From: Dryomyza anilis
Lineage: Eukaryota; Arthropoda; Insecta; Diptera; Dryomyzidae
DNA length: 64,000 nt
Assembly: GCA_951804985.1 (NCBI GenBank)
Contig: OX638136.1
Coordinates: 8,249,852-8,313,851 of the forward strand
Reading direction: 5' to 3'
The notes beneath the pieces are model-generated. The model ran no database searches and was not told the DNA's origin. It saw only the letters and a program-made list of their open reading frames with translations. Made by a program: the position numbers and the translations under genes. Of the stretch, positions 31,093-42,464 are shown one piece after another (position 1 is the stretch's first letter; every line of letters begins with the position of its first letter).

Positions 31093-31613
31093 TGTTACGA
31101 AAAGATGTAATTTGTTACCCCATAGTGCAAGCATTCAACAATATCAAATGAGACGCAAGAAAGAGACGGAAGATCATTCAGCGCACTGAGGCAGTGTGCG
31201 AGAAAGAGATGAAAGATCAGAGCATTAAAACGCATGAGTGCGAATGAGATGCCAATAGCATGCGTCATTCCAGAAACGAGTAGAAAGTTTTTGAAACAAG
31301 TCGAAGCTTGTCGAAATGTGTCGAACAGATGCATGCAGTATATAAGGGAGCCGCATCTGACTCACAGCACTTCAGTTGTGATTTAATAGTGAACTAGTGC
31401 GTCTCGTGAGTGAACATTGTAAAACTAAATTGTAGAAATTCAGCAGTTGATATAAGTGATTATTCTTTAAGTTATTCTTTAATTAAATAAAGTTAATTAA
31501 TACTTATTGAAATAATACTAGTTAAAACCAAATATTAGTGTGTTTTTATTTAGTACACTATCCAGCGATACGAACTTGTAGAACAGTTTTACGTAGACTG
31601 AATTTTCGTAAAA
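31093..31613 (+). repeat. LTR C of the tandem array
   Basis: 521 bp, TGTTACGAAAAG ... TTTTCGTAAAA, matching LTR A with substitutions and a small deletion near 31160. TATA box at 31339-31346. It is followed by TTGGTGTCAGAAGTGGGATTG, the same candidate primer binding region as after LTR A. Confidence 0.9.
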
Positions 31614-31643
31614 TTGGTGTCAGAAGTGGGATTGTGATACAAA

Positions 31644-33200
31644 ATGGTTAAATTGGAACAACTTAAAGTCGACCAGCTAAAGAAGGAGCTAGCGATTCAT
31701 AATCTTCCAACTGTACGTACGACAGTAGAGCTATAAAAGCGAATTAGAAGAATTAGAGAACCAAGGCATTGACCTCGCAGAGCACGAGTTTGAAGTAGAA
31801 GCTGTAGCATCATCGTCGAAAAATCTGGATACTGAGCAAAAAGTACAGTCACAAAGTTTTGATATGAGCCAGTTGCTCGGGGCTATACAACAACAGCTTC
31901 TAGAAAATGGAACAGAAGCTTCAAGAGAATTCAAATCAACTTAAAACAGAACTACCAGAAAATTCCAACAAAATGGAACATAAACTTTTAGAGAATTCTA
32001 ACCAACATCATGTAAAAATTGAGAAACAGATGCAGGAACATTCTAAGCAGCTTTTGAAAGTTTTTAATACACTCCATGGCAAAGTAAACGAACTGGAGGC
32101 ACATGTAAATGACATTGTAGTGGACATGGATGACAAATTTGAAAATTTGGAAAATGGTTTCGACAAAAAGCTACAGAAAATACAAGAAGATGTCAGTTTA
32201 CAGATAAGTGGACCCTCAAAGCATGTTGTTAGTGGTTCGAAGCTGAAATCGCCGATTTACGATGGAACCACAGCGTTCAACATTTTCAAGCTTCAATTTG
32301 AGACAACGGCTGTAAGTAATCTATGGAACAATGAAGACAGCGTAGCACCGCTTATTGTGGCCTTGAAAGGAGGTGCAGCCGAAGTGTTGCAGACTGTTCC
32401 AGAAAGCGATAGAAATAGTTACGCAGCGGTTATAGCTGCACTGCAAATTTGGCAGTGATCCCATGACGCAGATCTACAGAATGAAACTAAAGGGCCGAAT
32501 GCAAAGAAATGGAAACGGACGTCAAGAGGCTTGCGCAATTATCGTATGCAGATTCAACGAGTGATTTCATAGAAAAGTGCGAGATCGATGCGTTCGTTGA
32601 TGGCATACGCGATCAGGAGACAAAACGTGCAACAGTGACTGCGCCCAAAGTAACATTTACGGAAACGGATACCATAGCTCAAACACAGAAGACAGCAAAT
32701 ACGTTATGCCGTTCGGCTCCAAAGGCCCGTAAAATTGATTTGGAGAGCGATGACTTGCAGTAAAAGCAGTCAATAAATCCGAACACACAGCTGCCATCCG
32801 TGATACCCAATTTAAAGGTAAATGCTACAATTGTGATACATATGGGCATATGGCACGTGAATGCCGTAAAAAACATAAGCGCTCTTTAAATCAATCCACA
32901 GAGGAACCCAAATATGAAGAACGAAAGGATCATGTCGAAAATAACAACAAATTTGAACAATCTTTAAACTAAATCGAGTCAGTTCTACGATCTGACTCCC
33001 ATAACCGATTGCCCCAGAATCTCCATTTCACAAATTGCTCGAAAGCCAATAACTTAACTGTCCAAGGATTCATTGATTGTACAGCATATATGGTAACATT
33101 GAATACAGGAGATTCACACTCTATAATAAGAAGTAACCTGGTTAAGGACGAAGTTGAGTCGCTTATGAAATATGAAAAAAGTTCAACAGAAAAGTGAGTA
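31644..33200 (+). pseudogene. gag-protease relic of the tandem element, unit 3
   Basis: ATG 31644 sits 30 bp after LTR C, as in unit 1. The SAP-like start is followed by an early stop and frameshift. 31907-32458 holds the coiled-coil-like region and capsid. 32509-32763 holds the capsid end (AFVDGIRDQETKRATV, APKARKIDLESDD). Near 32820 a CCHC knuckle is readable (CYNCDTYGHMARECRKK). 33009-33197 resembles the start of an aspartic protease (VTLNTGDSHSIIRSNLV), where the catalytic DTG is NTG, so it would be inactive. RT and later domains are missing; R2 follows. The unit is more complete than unit 1. Confidence 0.8.
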
Positions 33201-34090
33201 TTCCTTTGCTTTATCATAGCGCTTTTTAAAAATGGTTAAATTTAATCTTCAATCAAAAACATTATTTGGTTTCTTATGCTTTCAAAAAAATAAGGTAACA
33301 TTACGCAGATGAACATCAAAACCTCATAACCTCTAGTCGAATGAGTATAGACTTAAATGTGCCTTTGAGCTAATTTATAAATTCCTAAATCTATTGAATT
33401 TGAATGCAACCAATGTCATTTCCACAGTTAAAATAAAATGTTTGATCAATTCCACTGATGTCTAAAATAAAATAAAAACGTAATGGGCATCATGGATAAG
33501 AATAGCAAGGATAATATAAAGAAGAGATACAAAAATTTAACTTTTTTTAATTAGAAAACCTTTCTAGAGTGTGTTAAACGCGAGAGAAAATGCTTGTTAA
33601 TGGTTAGTTAACAATAATAGCGAAGCTGATGACAAATAATACTTTATTTTTTTAATTTGAGTATCCTTGATTAAAAAATATTTAGATTGAGGAACTTCTA
33701 TAAGTGGTGACGTGGACTACTTTTCAGTTAATTTGAAGAATGGACTTTTAAAATATTAATAAAAATAACCACTTTTAAATGTGTTGTACTAAAGTTTACA
33801 AAAATCCATGTTTTTCATCTTTAATTTGAACTATTCTTATTAAAGTGGAGCTGTATTTACTGTATTTTTCTGAGTTTTTTAATTAAAGTAATCTCAAAAT
33901 TCACATGAATTTCGTATTTTAATTTTTCGGATGGGGGCAGACGCGTAACGAAGCAATCTATCAAACTGCATAAAACAAATTTGATGCATTACGAATGCGA
34001 AATATGAGCCAAGATATATATTTGTAAAGTTATTATTATTATTTTTTTTTAGTATTTTTTATTTTTGTATTTTTCTACATATATGTATAT
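33200..34090 (+). repeat. R2 block of unit 3
   Basis: Direct copy, parallel to 20510-21781 and 23575-24429, ending in the T-rich run before LTR D. Confidence 0.8.
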
Positions 34091-34340
34091 TGTTAGACGT
34101 AATTTGCCCCATACTGCAAGCATTCAACAATAACAAATGAGACGCAAGACAATTCAGCGCACTAAGCAATGTGTTACAAAGAGACGGAAGATCATTCAGC
34201 GCACTGAGGCAGTGTGCGAGAAAGAGATGAAAGATCAGCGCATTAAAACACATGAGTGCGAATGAGATGCCAATAGCATGCGTCATTCCCGAAACGAGTA
34301 GAAAGTTCTCGAAACAAGTCGAAGCTTGTCGAAATGTTTT
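34091..34340 (+). repeat. LTR D, truncated
   Basis: TGTTAGACGTAATTTGCCCC ... GTCGAAATG matches the first ~250 bp of LTR A with a small deletion at its start. The TATA box and the rest are lost where the T-rich edge of R1 begins at about 34340. Confidence 0.85.
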
Positions 34341-34365
34341 TATTTATTTAATTATTTTTTTTTTT

Positions 34366-35040
34366 TTTTTAAAAAGAAAATGGATTTTATTGAAAAAAAG
34401 AAGAAGGAAAAAAATGTGTTTACTTTTATTAAAATATTAACTGTTCTGCAGTTTTTTTTTATATAAAATACAATAATTTGTTGTTCTACAACTTGTGTTC
34501 ATCGGAAAGGAGAGAAAAAAAATTACAAAGGGTATTGTCCGATTGATCCAGTGTAACGATCTTCTCCTTATCGCCGCAACGTAGTCGAGCATTTTTTTCA
34601 CTGCAATCGGTGGACGCCAAGAGCGCCGTACGACCCACTGTCGAAGACCGCTAGTCCATGGGCGTTGTATTTTTATGCCCTTGAATGCATACTGCTCTCG
34701 TCGACGTTGTTGCCGTGAGATCTTATGGCTGGGTGCTGCCATACTCCGTGGTAACGGCCCATCGAATTGTAGCACTCATGGTGGCTGATTGCTGCAACTC
34801 AGGATGTTGTAAATTTTTCCACTTTTTTCGGAAAAATTGTGCGACTTTGCCTGGTAGAACAGGATTTGTGCGTTTATGCATGAAAAAGTATTTTTATTTT
34901 ATTTCTATAATTATAATATATTTGCAATCAGAAAAATATAATAATTTAACTAAAGCTGAAATATGTATAAACTATTGAAGCTATATTTAATTCATTTAAC
35001 ATATTCCGATCAATAATATATATGAACATATTTCTACTGC
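34366..35040 (-). repeat. unidentified repeat R1, short copy
   Basis: Matches 15016-15465 and 16670-16910 but lacks the 1.2 kb between. On the minus strand a 52-codon ORF with ATG at 34881 (MHKRTNPVLPGKVAQFF ... IRWAVTTEYGSTQP) ends at 34723, and a second frame is open from 34775 to 34437. AATAAA-like signals near 34460 suggest a 3' UTR on that strand. Confidence 0.6.
34437..34775 (-). CDS. small ORF of repeat R1, second copy
   Basis: 112 codons on the minus strand. It shares the SMAAPSHKISRQQRRREQY core with 15407-15204, then GIKIQRPW, GLRQWVVRR and WRPPIAVKKM. Beyond that it runs on through sequence that in the other copy is past a stop. No family recognised. The substitutions between the copies change amino acids often, so conservation of a protein is not clearly supported. 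Confidence 0.3.
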   Translation of the reverse strand: MLQFDGPLPRSMAAPSHKISRQQRRREQYAFKGIKIQRPWTSGLRQWVVRRSWRPPIAVKKMLDYVAAIRRRSLHWINRTIPFVIFFLSFPMNTSCRTTNYCILYKKKLQNS

Positions 35041-35910
35041 AAAAATGGGTGTTACTATTAAACACCAATAACATTTACATCTTAGGAACCTACAATCAAC
35101 ATTATTCTACTATCAACATTTGTATTGCTTTTAAATAACAATATTTACCGCTTAGGAACATACAATAACTATTATGATCAATGATATACAATCCCCATTC
35201 TCCTATTGTCAACATGTATGTTGCTATTAAACACCAACAGTATTTACGCCCAGGAACCTACAATTAACGATATGATCAATTATCTACAATCAATATTATT
35301 CTAATATCAATATGTGTGTTGCCATTAAATAACAATATTTGCCGCTTAGGAACCTATCAACATTATTCTACCATTAACATTTGTGTTACTATTAAATAAC
35401 AATATTTACCGCTTAGGAACCTACAATTAACATACTGTCAACATGTATGTTGCAATTAAAAACCAACAATATTTCCCGCCTAAGAACCTATAATCAAGAT
35501 TATGATCAATGATCTACAATCCACATTACTATAACATGTTTATTGATATTAAACACCAGCAGTATTTACTGCTTAAAAACCTGCAATCAACATCATGATC
35601 AATGATCTACAAACCACATTATTCTACTATCAACATTACTCTACTATAAACACCAACAGTAAATACCACTTTCAATCAAAATTATTTTACTATCAATTGC
35701 TATGTTGTTAATTAAACAGCAATATTTACCGCTTAGGGCTCTACAATCAACCTTAAGATTAATTATCTACAATCAACATTATTATACTATCAATTTATAT
35801 ATTAAACACCAAGTAAATTTTCCGCCGAGAAACCTGCAACCAGCATCATGAGCAATTATGTACAAGCGACATTATTCTACAATCAACTGCTTCCTTGCTA
35901 TTAAAAACCA
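35041..35910. repeat. irregular minisatellite, longer array
   Basis: Same units as 16911-17309 (TTACCGCTTAGGAACCTACAATCAACATTATTCTACTATCAACA...), about 870 bp. Individual units vary in length and in the CGCTTAGG box. Confidence 0.8.
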
Positions 35911-36552
35911 ACAATATTTAATTTCCATGCATGTTGTTCTTTGTCATTGAAATGCTCAGTTCGAATGTAAACGAAATTATCCACAATATTGATGTCAGGA
36001 AATTGTACTTGATTACAAGTTATTTTGTTTTTAAGATCTACGTAATCATTATCGTGAAAATGTTTCGAATTTAAATCAATTTTACTTCTTCTAATACACA
36101 AAACTCTTCCTTCTGCATCCACGACAAAGCATCGGGTACCACGTTTTCTTTCCTTTTCCTTTGAAGTTGTATCCTTGTAATTTAAAAACCCACTTTCCAA
36201 GCCTTCCAGATAAATTTTGTTGCCGCATTAACCAGGTAAAACTGGAGTGATCCGTTATTACTTCGAATTCTAAATAGCAACGAAATTGTTCAATTGCTTT
36301 TACAGCTGCTAAGCACTCATGTTCTGTGACGCTATAGTTGCGCTGTGCTGTGTTCAATTTCTTCGACATGAACGCCACTGGTTTTTCGCTTCCATCATCA
36401 GACATTTGAACTAATACAGCGCCAATGACAAAACCACGTTTTTTATAACACAGCGGTACTATCCTGCCAAACCCAGAAATCCTCTGACTTGCTTTATATT
36501 TTTTGGTACAGGTCAGGCTAAAATAGAATATATTTTTCTGGGTCTGTGGCAA
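35911..36552 (-). pseudogene. gypsy copy 3: RNase H and start of integrase linker
   Basis: Minus strand. 36460-36180 encodes the Ty3-type RNase H: GAVLVQMSDDGSEKPVAFMS, NYSVTEHECLAAVKAIEQF (Glu) and FEVITDHSSFTWLM (Asp). The linker then reads, in a shifted frame, as the usual NVVPDALSW end of RNase H. The segment down to 35911 is a further open stretch without recognised domain. RNase H degrades the RNA strand of the RNA-DNA hybrid. The first catalytic Asp block is lost at the deletion joining RT and RNase H. Confidence 0.8.
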
Positions 36553-36900
36553 TACCTCTGTGGCTTATTACATATCCAATATATATACCCCTTCACACAA
36601 AAGTTACTTTTTGAAATATTAAGTGTTAAATTAGCTTTTCGAAATTGTTCTGCGATTCGCACTAAAATAGATAAATGAGTCTCGAAATCTTCGGAAACTA
36701 CGTACAAGTCATCTAGGTAACAAAACACGCTATGACACAGTCGAATTGGAGAACTCCATGTACTAGTAGATCTTTCGATTACTCCTAAATAAAGCATTCT
36801 GTCATCCTTCTGATACATGATTTTCTCAACATTTGTAGAAACTGCGTAAAACCTTTGTTTAATGAGTTTGGTTTGACCTAAATCAATTTCATGGTTAAGT
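36513..36900 (-). pseudogene. gypsy copy 3: reverse transcriptase with internal deletion
   Basis: Minus strand. It starts like copy 1 (GVIERSTSTWSSPIRL) and jumps straight to the catalytic YLDD block (CYLDDLYVVSEDFETHL) and thumb (FRKANLTLNISKSNF). The palm segment with the first catalytic Asp, present at the start of deletion in copy 1 as CLDA, is missing. A second deletion near 36470 joins PVPKNIKQVRGFLGLAG to RNase H. RT is therefore non-functional. Confidence 0.8.
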
Positions 36901-36919
36901 AAACTGGTTCGCCATAAAG

Positions 36920-37330
36920 CTAAAGTAATTTAACAGTTCCTAGTTGTTCCAATTGCGTGTTAGTTAATGAAAATGCATTGGAATCAATATCCAATTTAAA
37001 AATTTTCCAAAAATCAATACCTAGCTTTAATATGTGCGATATGGATGGAATTATATATAATTTAAGTTTTTCTGTTTTATAAGCATTTTTCAAGAGAACC
37101 TTTAAGCTCCCGAGTACTTCTTGAAGTTTGCCATCTGCTATCTTAACATTTGTTTTAAGTTTTTTGAAGTTTATATTTTTAGTAAAATTTTCATAGCTAA
37201 ATCTGAACCTATACAACTTAAGCTAGCTCCTGTATCAAGCAAACCTAGTTATGTGTGGCCTAAAAACTTCACTTCTGCATAGTAGGACATGTTGTACTTG
37301 TTGTTAAAAATAGCTGACACTAAAATTTTT
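36920..37330 (-). pseudogene. gypsy copy 3: protease and protease-RT linker
   Basis: Minus strand. Around 37240-37200 lies the protease DTG region, with an in-frame stop just upstream. 37216-36920 continues as a 98-codon frame (KLKTNVKIADGKLQEVLGSLKV, LKLYIIPSISHILKLGIDFW), the C-terminal half of a gypsy protease with the LGIDF block, then NTQLEQLGTVKLL leading to RT. Confidence 0.7.
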
Positions 37331-37537
37331 GTAGTTTCACGCGAGGACTTCCAATATTTTCTCAAACGCAACGTAGATCTTTTACTTTAACTATTTGCTC
37401 TTGTTTAAAAATACGATTTCTAGTTTCTAAATAGTTTTGTAGCCCTTTGTGTTATGGTCTAATAATTTTATATTATCATTTTCTACGTTTCTCTTTAAAA
37501 TTTTTATTTTTTCATTAGTCAATTCATTTTTATTTTT

Positions 37538-39000
37538 CTACTCTACATTTATTATTATATCAAAATTATCTGACCAAGCCTGTTTATAGGTATTTTGATC
37601 GATATTGTTTTTTATTTTGGGGGCCATTCGATTGTTGGAGAATGGTCCCTTGCGTAAGTTTTCCGACCATTTCGTTATACATTTTGAACACAGAGGTTTG
37701 TACACGTTTTTTGTACCACACCCATAACAAATTTTTTTTCGATCGCTTGCGCACATTTCGAATATTGTCCTTCTTTATCGCAATTCCAACACTTCACAAC
37801 TTTTTCACATTGCACTACGTCAATGGAAAAATCATCTTTTAAAGTCAAGTCTTATTTTTCGGACAACAGACAATCATCTTCTAAGGAAGCAATATTTCGT
37901 CGAAGTCTCGTACGATTTGAAATATTAAGTGCCTGTTGAGACCGCCGACAAGATTCTTCACTAAGAAGATTTTCACGCATTTGGCATAATTTCCTTAAAT
38001 GCAATATTGAATGGACAGGAATATACAGTATTTCATGACGAATCTCTGGTTTTGAATTACGGGTGACTAATGACTCAGACTCTTCTATGGGCTCAGGTAA
38101 TCTAACAAGAATTGCTGAAACTGCGTCATAAAATATCTCAAATGATTCGAACGTTTTTTTTTACGATTACGAAGTTCGAATATCGTTCGAAATAGTAGTT
38201 AGTTTTATAATTACGATACGATATAAAGCAGCGGTAAAATCTCACCAATCTATTCGGGGTACTTAGTTATGGTACCGCCAATACCATTATTTGGCTTTAT
38301 CATTTAACAAAAAATGCGCATTTTTACAAACTGCATCGAAATAATTATTAAGACTTTCCGAATTAAGTGAGCGAATTCGGAATCTAAATTCTTCGCAACT
38401 AAAACCTTCAGACGAACCGTCAAATTTTATTTTCCAGTTTTGAATAATTGTTGTAACCTGTCTAGGTTTAAAGTTACTATTTTGATCTATTAATTTGTTC
38501 GCGTTGAGAATTTTAATGACTTAAAGGTACTTAAAGGAACATTAGTTTGGTTATTTGAATGGTTAGCGCTATTTGGACGCAGATGTAAATTAGAAAGGAA
38601 ACGCTGAACACTACTTTCAATTATACGTGATATTTCAACATAATCTACCGTATTTGCTGCATTGGAATTTTTAATATTATTTAGTGGTATCGTTGAGGTA
38701 TGATCCACATTCATTCAAATTCTCATATTTTGTCGAGTATAATTAAAATTTAAAAGGGGCAAATACGCATTATGATTGTTGGTTGGCAATGTTCTATCGC
38801 GGGTAGTATTAGGTAAAGCCCCTTCTGTCGATGCCTCGTATAATTTTCGTCGATTATTTGGCGTATTATAACGTTTTGGTATTGTACCGCGACCACGAGT
38901 GCTTCTATCGTCACGTTTAGCTTGGTTACGATTTTGAATATCAATTAATATCAAATCACGTGATGACATGCACTTCGACAACAGGGACATTCTGAAGAAT
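37538..39000 (-). pseudogene. gypsy copy 3: gag
   Basis: Minus strand. 38990-38490 is an N-terminal, basic and Asn-rich region in two frames. About 38480-38280 carries the capsid start (WKIKFDGSSEGFSCEEF, RIRSLNSESLNNYF). About 38220-37860 is degraded. 37830-37538 holds the knuckle region (CYGCGTKNVYKPLCSKC) and the gag end. The 5' end of this copy is cut off at about 39000-39040 by the next LTR element. Confidence 0.75.
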
Positions 39001-39040
39001 CAGCAAGCCAACCAGTAATACTTATTTTGTGATAAACATT

Positions 39041-39727
39041 TGTGACGAAACCATTTTGAGGCATCAAATAGCGACCGCACATTCTCGGCGGAACTATACT
39101 ACCGGCTTCGACGTCAATGCCGTCGAACCAAACACGGCGCAGAGCATCGAAGAAACACCAACGAGCTAAAGCTCAACAAATCACCAACGCGTCACCAAAC
39201 CAATGGCCTATAAAAGGCATTGCAAGAGTGAAAATCTCTCTCTCTGTTCCTGACTTTGTGACTGAATAACTGCATTGTCACCCTGGGTGGTTTTAAATTA
39301 AACGGTATCGGGGGACTTTGTCAAGCGTGTTACCCTGGGTGAGTTTTTAATTAAACCGTAGCGGGGGATACCGGGACCAGTCGAGACTCAACTGACTAAG
39401 AGTTTCCGTCTTGGTTATGGACCCAGGACATACCACACAGTTCCTAAAAACACATCGCATCAAGTAAGTCTTGTTGCAAATACATAAATTTCAGCGAAAA
39501 CCAGCGAGGAGCGTCAGTGCATCAGGCAGGACGTTGCCACATTATATATTTCGTATTAAGCCCAAATGAATTTAATAAAGATAAATTGAATAATTATAAC
39601 CACTTTGCGTACGGCGTATTTATTTGGTGCTGAGGGTTTCCTTTGCACATATAAATTTTTGTAATGAGCAGATTTCTGGAGCCCGCTATACTATCCCAGC
39701 TCTGAACCCGGAAACCGGACCGTTACA
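39041..39727 (+). repeat. 5' LTR of the post-integrase-ORF element
   Basis: 687 bp, TGTGACGAAACC ... GGACCGTTACA, with an inverted TGTGACG/CGTTACA pair and a primer binding site immediately after. TATAAAAG at 39209-39216 is a candidate TATA box. A duplicated motif TCACCCTGGGTGG...TTAAA lies at about 39278 and TTACCCTGGGTGAG at about 39330. AATAAAG near 39580 could serve in polyadenylation. Confidence 0.8.
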
Positions 39728-39745
39728 TGGCGCCCGAGCAGGGGC
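39728..39745 (+). promoter_or_regulatory. primer binding site (tRNA-Lys-like)
   Basis: TGGCGCCCGAGCAGGGGC directly abuts the LTR end. It differs at two of 18 positions from the well-known tRNA-Lys3-type site (TGGCGCCCGAACAGGGAC), which supports the LTR boundary. Confidence 0.8.
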
Positions 39746-40529
39746 TTCAGTGCAACGCAAAAAAATCAAATATATGCACGCCAAATAAACGCCGCATGGA
39801 TGGACACATAAATAAGCAGAACAACGTTGGCAGCATAAAATAAGTAAAGCAAATGAACGCCGTATTAAACAAGTAAAGCAACGATCGCCGCATAAACAAA
39901 TGACACCAACGATCGCCATATTAAACAAGTAAAGCAACGAAAGCTGCATAAACAAATAAAAACAGACGATCGCCCCATAAACAAGAAAAACAACGAACGC
40001 CGCATAAACAAAAAAAAAAACAACGAACGCCGCATAAACAAAAAAAAAAAACAACAAACGCCGCAATGAACATTAAACAAGAGTTACTCATGATGAACAA
40101 ATAAACTATCGAAAAAGAAACAGTGGGTCATGCAGTGAAAATAAGTTGAAAAAAGAAAGTTGAAAAAAGTTGAAAAAAGAAACCCCCTGAGAAAAGTGTA
40201 AAGAAAAGAAGCCCCTAGAAAATTGAAAAGACAAAATTGAACAAAGAAACCTCCCGACTGAAAAGTAAACAGAAAAAAGGCTCATAGAAAAGTGAAAAAA
40301 TAAACATTGAAAAGTTGAACAAAGAAACCCTCTGAGAAAAGTGAAAAAAAAAAAAAATAAAGAACAGAAGCCCCTAGAAAAGTAAAAAAAATAACAAATC
40401 CCCTGAGAAAATTGAAAAAAAAATTTGAAATTAGAATAAAAGAGTGAACAATACACGAGTGACATAATCTTAAATAAGGAACGCGCAGTGAAAAAAATAT
40501 ACAAGAGAAACAGCCATTATCAAGGCGAC
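39746..40529 (+). other. A-rich leader
   Basis: Noncoding leader with repeated AACGAACGCCGCATAAACAAA units (about 39780-40075) and then repeated GAAACCCCCTGAGAAAAGTG / GAAGCCCCTAGAAAA units (about 40170-40420). ORFs on the minus strand here reflect the poly-purine composition. Confidence 0.7.
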
Positions 40530-41990
40530 ATGGGTGTACGGTCTCCGGAAGGAGGACCTAACAACTTACGCCGCAGAATTCGCTTTAATGGCACTTGCAC
40601 TGTCGAGGAGGTGCGCAAATATTTCGTGGCCCTTATAAAAAAAGGAAAATATACCACCAAAGAGGGGAGCGACTGGAAAAGTTGGAGCTGAGGCACAGCA
40701 AGAGCGTCTCGCCGTTACCGATGGCAGAAGGCACCAGTTTCCAGGAGTTGCTAACTTTGCCACCTGCTGGACTCTCTAGTCAAAAATTATTTTTACAACT
40801 AGTGAGCAGACATTGACCCTGCCCACATTTGTTACCAGGCCGTTAATATCGGTAGGAACTTTGTCACCCTACACATTTTCGATGGCTGGTATACAGCCCC
40901 GCAAGTACACAACACACACGGTGACACAGGCACAAATAGCGCAACAGGCGTAATTTACGCAGATCACACAAACGGCACAATAGCTAAAACAGCAGGAACA
41001 GCAACAAGCTCAACAACAGGCACAGCAGGCGCAAGTGACGCAGCAGCTGATGCAACAGGAGCAGCAACAGGCGCAAAGGGTACAGCAGTTGGCACAGCTG
41101 GAGCAACTGATACAACAGGCGCAAATGACGCAACAGCAACTATAACAGGAACATCCATAGGTGCAGCAGGCACTTCAGTCACCACAGGCGCATATGGCGC
41201 AACAGGCGCGTATGGCATCGGTCGAAAGGAACAGATTCACGGGACCTCAACCGGCGGACAGACAGACTTGGGCACCGCCTACAGTCGCGGCGCCAGTCCA
41301 GTATCAAGGAGCAGCGGCTCACTCAGGAGACACAGTGAGGTACGAAATTGCGATGGAGCGTATAAGGAAGTGGCCGGTGAAATTTAATGTCAGCAGCGAC
41401 CCGCTGGTATTCATCGAGCGCATGGAGAAGCTGACGCAGATCTATGTAGTAGACTGAGATTGGGTTCCACACGGTCTGGCAGATCTCTTGCAGGGGAGAG
41501 CATTGACGTTGTATAGGAACAACTACCCGCCGTGGTATGATTTTTTCTGCCACCACGATTCTTTAAGGACCTCGACGACGGTATACGCAAGCGGCTACAG
41601 AGCCGCGGGAGTCGTCGAAAGATTATGACATCGGAATGAGGGACATGATGAGGCACGCGCACTACGATGAACGAACAGAGCTGGATCGGATCGTTAGAAA
41701 TAGTCGCCCGGAATATCAACTTAATATTCGGCGCAGCGACTTCTCAACGCTTGAGAACTAGTGGATCTAGTGGACGATTACGACGTTATTCGGGGGATGG
41801 AGAACGCGCAGCCACATCATAAAGCTCAGAGACGAGAGGAACACAATCGACGACTAGATGATGTCACCAGGGTGAGCATCAACCCAAAGACCGCATGCAG
41901 GCGCTGCGGGCGCGGACATTCGCAGGCGAACTGCAGTAATGACGCGATTGTATTTTGTTGGTAGTGCGGACGCAGGGGCGTACGGACAGT
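40530..41990 (+). pseudogene. gag of the post-integrase-ORF element, broken
   Basis: Probable start ATG 40530 (MGVRSPEGGPNNLRRR). The frame breaks near 40660 and continues as SPLPMAEGTSFQELL. 40920-41210 is a CAG/CAA-rich Gln tract, now with stops. 41220-41457 carries the capsid start (RKWPVKFNVSSDPLVFIERM, KLTQIYVVD), then an in-frame TGA, then DWVPHGLADLLQGRALTLYRN. 41590-41760 has the capsid C-terminus in another frame, including a MRDMMRHAHYDERTELDRI-like segment. At 41890-41960 a CCHC knuckle starts (CRRCGRGHSQANC). The gag order is normal, but the gene is dead. Confidence 0.75.
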
Positions 41991-42059
41991 CGAATGTTGT
42001 CAACGACGTTCGGGGAATTCGCCAGTAGCGAGGGCTGGCGGCCCCGAAGACAGCTCCCC

Positions 42060-42384
42060 GTATCCAGCAGTAGCGCTGAAACTGGAGGCGACTCGTATTA
42101 TGGCAATAATTGCCATTGACAACGAGTTGACGGTCGCAACGGTCAACACAGGCGCAACATGGAGTTTTGTGAGCGAAGTCTGCGCTCAGATGATTCGTAC
42201 ACCATTTAATTGCAGAAGCACCGACGTCCGGGTGAGCATGGCGGATGGTGCAAACAGGCACGTCCGGGAGGAGATAGTAGTGATCGGCAGACTTGGGGAC
42301 CCTTTGACACTGCTGGTGCTGCCTAAAGTGGTTGACTACATCATCCTCGGGATGGAATTTTTCAGCGGGCAGGCGCCACTTTGA
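42060..42384 (+). pseudogene. aspartic protease with DTG changed to NTG
   Basis: The open frame 42100-42384 reads LTVATVNTGATWSFVSE, RVSMADGANRHV, and VDYIILGMEFF, the layout of a retroviral-type aspartic protease. The catalytic Asp is Asn (NTGAT), which should abolish activity. It directly follows gag. The ORF runs into a deletion: most of RT is missing after 42384. Confidence 0.75.
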
Positions 42385-42464
42385 GTTGCGGTGGACAGAG
42401 TGTCACCTTGGGAGAAGTTGCGCAGAAACCAGAACGACAGCCGGTGTGCACAGTGGTGCGACCG

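Noticed and set aside
40964..41218. Minus-strand Ala/Val/Pro-rich ORF
   Set aside because: It is the complement of a CAG/CAA-rich Gln tract of gag on the plus strand.
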